Notes under the pieces: generated by a model
The model's input: the letters and a program-made list of their open reading frames with translations, nothing else
Told to the model about the DNA's origin: nothing
The model's database searches: none
Part shown: positions 61,529-64,000 of the stretch, in pieces
Layout: each line of letters opens with the position of its first letter
Position numbering within the stretch: position 1 is the first letter of the stretch
NCBI GenBank assembly: GCA_944380295.1
Contig: CALWHE010000003.1
Location: 1-64,000 of the forward strand
Direction: 5' to 3'
DNA: 64,000 nucleotides
DNA from: an uncultured Christensenellaceae bacterium
GTDB taxonomy: Bacteria; Bacillota; Clostridia; Christensenellales; UBA3700
Program-made: the position numbers and the translations under genes

Positions 61529-62917
61529 TCATAATTTTGCCACTTTGTAGCCCTCTTTGGTGTCTGTCACGCCATAGCCCAGCTCGCTTATGCGTGCGCG
61601 CAACGCGTCTGCTTTTGCCCAATCGCGGGCGGCTTTGGCGGCTTTTCTCTGCTCGCAAAGTTCAAGTATCTCCGCGGGGACGTCTTCCTGCTCTTCCTGC
61701 GCCGGCTGCGCCTTGTCAAGGGAAAGTCCCAAAACTTTGTCGAATTCCAAAACGGCTTCATAGATCTCGCGGCAGGGCTTTTCTTTGATCATCGTCCACA
61801 AAATGCCCAAAGCCAAGGGCACGTTCAGATCGTCGTCCACCGCCTCTTTGAATTGCGCCAAATATCTCTCCGCCGCGCTCTTGTCGCCGCAGGCGGGCGC
61901 GCTCTTGTGCTTGAACACCTGCGTGAGCAGGCGGGCGTATGCCGCCTTTGCCGCGTCCAAGCCCTCAAAGGTGAAGTTCAATTTTTTGCGATAATGCGTG
62001 TTGAGGCAGAAATAGCGGAAGTCAAGCGCCTTGTAGCCGCGCTCTTCCAGGTCCGCGATGCGGTATGTGTTGCCCAAAGACTTGGACATCTTGCCGCCGT
62101 CTACCAGCATAAATTCGCCGTGCACCCAATAATTCACGCTCTTTTCGCCCGTGAGCGCCTCGTTTTGCGCGATCTCGTTCTCGTGGTGCACGGGTATGTG
62201 ATCCACGCCGCCCGTGTGTATGTCAAATGGCATGCCCAAATATTTCAAGCTCATGGCACTGCACTCTATGTGCCAGCCGGGATAACCCATGCCCCAGGGG
62301 CTTTCCCATTGCATGATGTGCTCCGGCTCCGCCTTTTTCCACAGCGCAAAGTCCGCCGGGTGCCGCTTTTGGCTGTTCACCTCCACGCGCGCGCCCGCTT
62401 GTTGCTCTTCCAGATTCAAACGCGAAAGTTTGCCGTATGCGGGGAATTTGCCTATGTCAAAATATATGCCGTCGTCTATCTCGTAGCCGTATCCCTTGTC
62501 CACCAGCTTTTGCACATAATCTATCATCTCCTTGATGTGGTCGGTGGCTTTGGCGATTATCTCCGGCTTGCCGATGTTAAGCGCGGCAAGATCTTTGAAA
62601 AATACGTCCGTGTAAAACGCCGCTATCTCCCAGGGCGACTTTTTTTGCTCGCGCGAGGCTTTTTGCATCTTGTCCTCGCCCTCGTCGCCGTCGGAGAGCA
62701 AATGCCCCACATCCGTGATGTTCATCACGCCTTTGAGCTTGTAGCCGTCATATTTCAAAGTGCGGCGGAACAAGTCCATGAATATATACGTGCGCAAATT
62801 GCCGATGTGCGCATAATTGTATACCGTGGGTCCGCAGCTATACATATAAGCCTTGCCTTGACGTATCGGCACAAATTCCTCTTTTTGCCTGCTCAACGTG
62901 TTGTATATCTTCAACAT
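61529..62917 (-). CDS. cysS: Cysteinyl-tRNA synthetase
   Basis: 462-residue class I synthetase. YSCGPTVYNYAHIGN contains the first zinc Cys and the HIGH-like motif, KMSKSLG is the second signature, and zinc ligands continue in GWHIECSAMS and VHHENEIAQ. Start at 62917 with AGCGGAG-like site; cysE precedes by 12 bases in the same operon, controlled by a T-box. Confidence 0.97.
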   Translation of the reverse strand: MLKIYNTLSRQKEEFVPIRQGKAYMYSCGPTVYNYAHIGNLRTYIFMDLFRRTLKYDGYKLKGVMNITDVGHLLSDGDEGEDKMQKASREQKKSPWEIAAFYTDVFFKDLAALNIGKPEIIAKATDHIKEMIDYVQKLVDKGYGYEIDDGIYFDIGKFPAYGKLSRLNLEEQQAGARVEVNSQKRHPADFALWKKAEPEHIMQWESPWGMGYPGWHIECSAMSLKYLGMPFDIHTGGVDHIPVHHENEIAQNEALTGEKSVNYWVHGEFMLVDGGKMSKSLGNTYRIADLEERGYKALDFRYFCLNTHYRKKLNFTFEGLDAAKAAYARLLTQVFKHKSAPACGDKSAAERYLAQFKEAVDDDLNVPLALGILWTMIKEKPCREIYEAVLEFDKVLGLSLDKAQPAQEEQEDVPAEILELCEQRKAAKAARDWAKADALRARISELGYGVTDTKEGYKVAKL

Positions 62918-62929
62918 TTCTCCGCTCCT

Positions 62930-63574
62930 TTATTCTTCGTCCGCTTTATCTTTGGCGGCGCCCGCCGCACGATGTTCCAGCCTGTCTATGCGCTCGCGTA
63001 AACGCCTTATCTCTTCTTGTATCGGGTCGGGCAGCTGCTGGCTCTGCTCGTCTACGCGCTTGTCTTTTTGCTTGACTATGCGCCCCGGCACGCCCACCAC
63101 CGTGCTGTGCGGCGGCACGTCTTTCAAAACCACGCTCCCCGCGCCCACCTTGCTGTGCGCGCCCACCGTGATCGGACCCAGCACCTTGGCGCCCGCAGAG
63201 ATCATCACCCCTTCTTCTATCGTGGGGTGGCGCTTGCCCGTGTCTTTGCCCGTGCCGCCCAGCGTCACGCCTTGATATATCAGCACGTCGCGCCCGACCA
63301 CCGCCGTTTCGCCTATCACCACGCCCACGCCGTGATCGATGAACACGCCGCCTTCTATCTGCGCGGCAGGGTGGATGTCCACGCCCGTCAGCCTGCGCGT
63401 GCGCGCCGAGATGAACTGCGCCAAGCCTTTCATTCCGTGCGTGTAAAACCAGTGCGCGCGGCGGTGGCGGAAGAGCGCGCGAAAACCGCCGTATGTGAAA
63501 AACACTTCCAGCTTGCTGCGCGCGGCGGGATCTTTTGCCATTGCCGCATTCAGATCGTCTTTTATTTTGCCCAT
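62930..63574 (-). CDS. cysE: Serine O-acetyltransferase
   Basis: 214-residue CysE: N-terminal helical domain and left-handed beta-helix hexapeptide repeats (GVDIHPAAQIEGGVFIDHGV, GVTLGGTGKDTGKRHPTIE, GAKVLGPITVG). It makes O-acetylserine for cysteine synthesis. The C-terminus is a charged helix. ATG 63574 follows GAGGTG on the minus strand. Confidence 0.95.
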   Translation of the reverse strand: MGKIKDDLNAAMAKDPAARSKLEVFFTYGGFRALFRHRRAHWFYTHGMKGLAQFISARTRRLTGVDIHPAAQIEGGVFIDHGVGVVIGETAVVGRDVLIYQGVTLGGTGKDTGKRHPTIEEGVMISAGAKVLGPITVGAHSKVGAGSVVLKDVPPHSTVVGVPGRIVKQKDKRVDEQSQQLPDPIQEEIRRLRERIDRLEHRAAGAAKDKADEE

Positions 63575-63585
63575 ATTCACCTCAT

Positions 63586-63816
63586 AAAAAAACGGACGCG
63601 TCCTTTTTTCAAAGACGCATCCGCGCGGTCCCACTTTGATTGAACGGCAAATGCCGCCCCTCTCTTCGGCAGATAACGGTGCCCCCGTGCGGCATTTCCT
63701 CCGCAAGCGCCGCGCCCGCACTTCACGCTTTTTACTCGGGGCGGCTTTCAGCCGGCGACCACCCCTCTCTGGGAGATATTAACGCTACTCTTGACGCGTA
63801 AGCCTTATTGTTATGT
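63586..63816 (-). promoter_or_regulatory. T-box leader of cysE-cysS
   Basis: On the minus strand the T-box sequence AAAGTGGGACCGCG (63637-63624) is followed by the terminator CGGATGCGTC/GACGCGTCCG (63623-63614 with 63602-63593) and seven T (63592-63586). The stem I region lies upstream; a TGC triplet at 63720-63718 is a plausible cysteine specifier but the pairing was not verified. Uncharged tRNA-Cys would allow read-through into cysE and cysS. Confidence 0.85.
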
Positions 63817-63822
63817 GTATGA

Positions 63823-63851
63823 ATTATAGCAAGAAAGAGTGCGGTTGTCAA
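63823..63851 (-). promoter_or_regulatory. Promoter of the cysE-cysS T-box operon
   Basis: Minus strand TTGACA (63851-63846), 17-base spacer, TATAAT (63828-63823), full consensus. Confidence 0.9.
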
Positions 63852-63863
63852 GTATTTTTTTCT

Positions 63864-64000
63864 GCCGGGCAGGCGCTATACGGGCACGCAGTAGGGCGCG
63901 GCTTTACGCACATCTTTGGACGGCGGGGGCTTGACAATACCGCAAGAGTATTGCCTGCGCCCCCGCCGTCCAAACCTGCACGCAAATCCATCGCTCTCCT
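63864..64000. repeat. TIR palindromic element, copy 3 (cut by window end)
   Basis: Left end GCCGGGCAGGCGCTATACGG, then the central hairpin TTTGGACGGCGGGGGC with GCCCCCGCCGTCCAAA around AATACCGCAAGAGTATT, then GCACGCAAATCCATCGCTCT as in copy 1. The right terminal repeat lies outside the window. Confidence 0.78.

Overview
The window reads as a low-redundancy chromosomal segment of an endospore-forming member of the Firmicutes (class Clostridia or a close relative), moderately GC-rich. The reasons are the S10-spc-alpha gene order, zinc-ribbon S14, L36 and S4, a KOW protein between map and infA, DUF951, a UPF0210/ACT pair, a DarA-type cyclic-di-AMP receptor, a cysE T-box and the sporulation genes spoIIE and cwlD. 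A genus cannot be assigned from the sequence alone.

Layout. 1-4198: end of rpoB and complete rpoC, closed by a terminator. 4357-20301: an unbroken S10-spc-alpha supercluster (rpsJ to rplQ, with secY, adk, map, infA, rpmJ and rpoA), started by a near-consensus promoter, re-promoted before rpsM and closed by a terminator. The rpsL-rpsG-fusA-tuf block that usually lies between rpoC and rpsJ is absent here. 21110-29191: accessory and housekeeping genes, namely three related small membrane proteins, an XRE regulator with a palindromic operator, UPF0210/ACT, signal peptidase I, DUF951, an alpha/beta-hydrolase-like protein and a dehydroquinate-synthase-fold protein. 29370-39920: a thioredoxin-reductase-like enzyme, two ABC uptake systems (one with a TrpXYZ-like layout, one polar amino acid type), a GNAT enzyme, a four-helix-bundle protein and a MATE exporter. 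40098-48710: EEP phosphatase/nuclease, DEDDh exonuclease, YbaK-type deacylase, LURP-one protein, DarA, QueH and a P-type ATPase. 48838-56140: spoIIE, cwlD, secG, smpB, metY, metA. 56253-60347: XRE regulator, then a ferrous iron uptake locus (feoA, feoA, feoB and a Cys-rich membrane protein) with palindromic operators. 60599-61398: an 800-bp IS30-type element. 61529-63851: cysE-cysS behind a T-box.

The most unusual content lies between the genes. At least four families of palindromic repeats fill the intergenic spaces. The most elaborate (called HA here) is about 270 bp and occurs seven times. It is a series of up to five stem-loops joined by a constant GTGAAAT linker, with stems that differ between copies but keep their pairing, and with AAGCGA-like loops. 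HA copies sit at the 3' ends of genes in the gene's orientation. In three genes (GNAT, spoIIE, cwlD) the first stem is translated and supplies the same C-terminal peptide and the stop codon. A second family (called TIR here) is about 165 bp with covarying 16-bp terminal inverted repeats, and supplies the end of queH. A third short family appears to supply the end of the gene at 28004-29191. These look like mobile or formerly mobile structured elements that have become 3' ends of genes.

Other themes: several promoters place the ATG at or next to the predicted +1, suggesting leaderless mRNAs. Transcription ends are marked by strong hairpins, one of which also contains the smpB ribosome-binding site.
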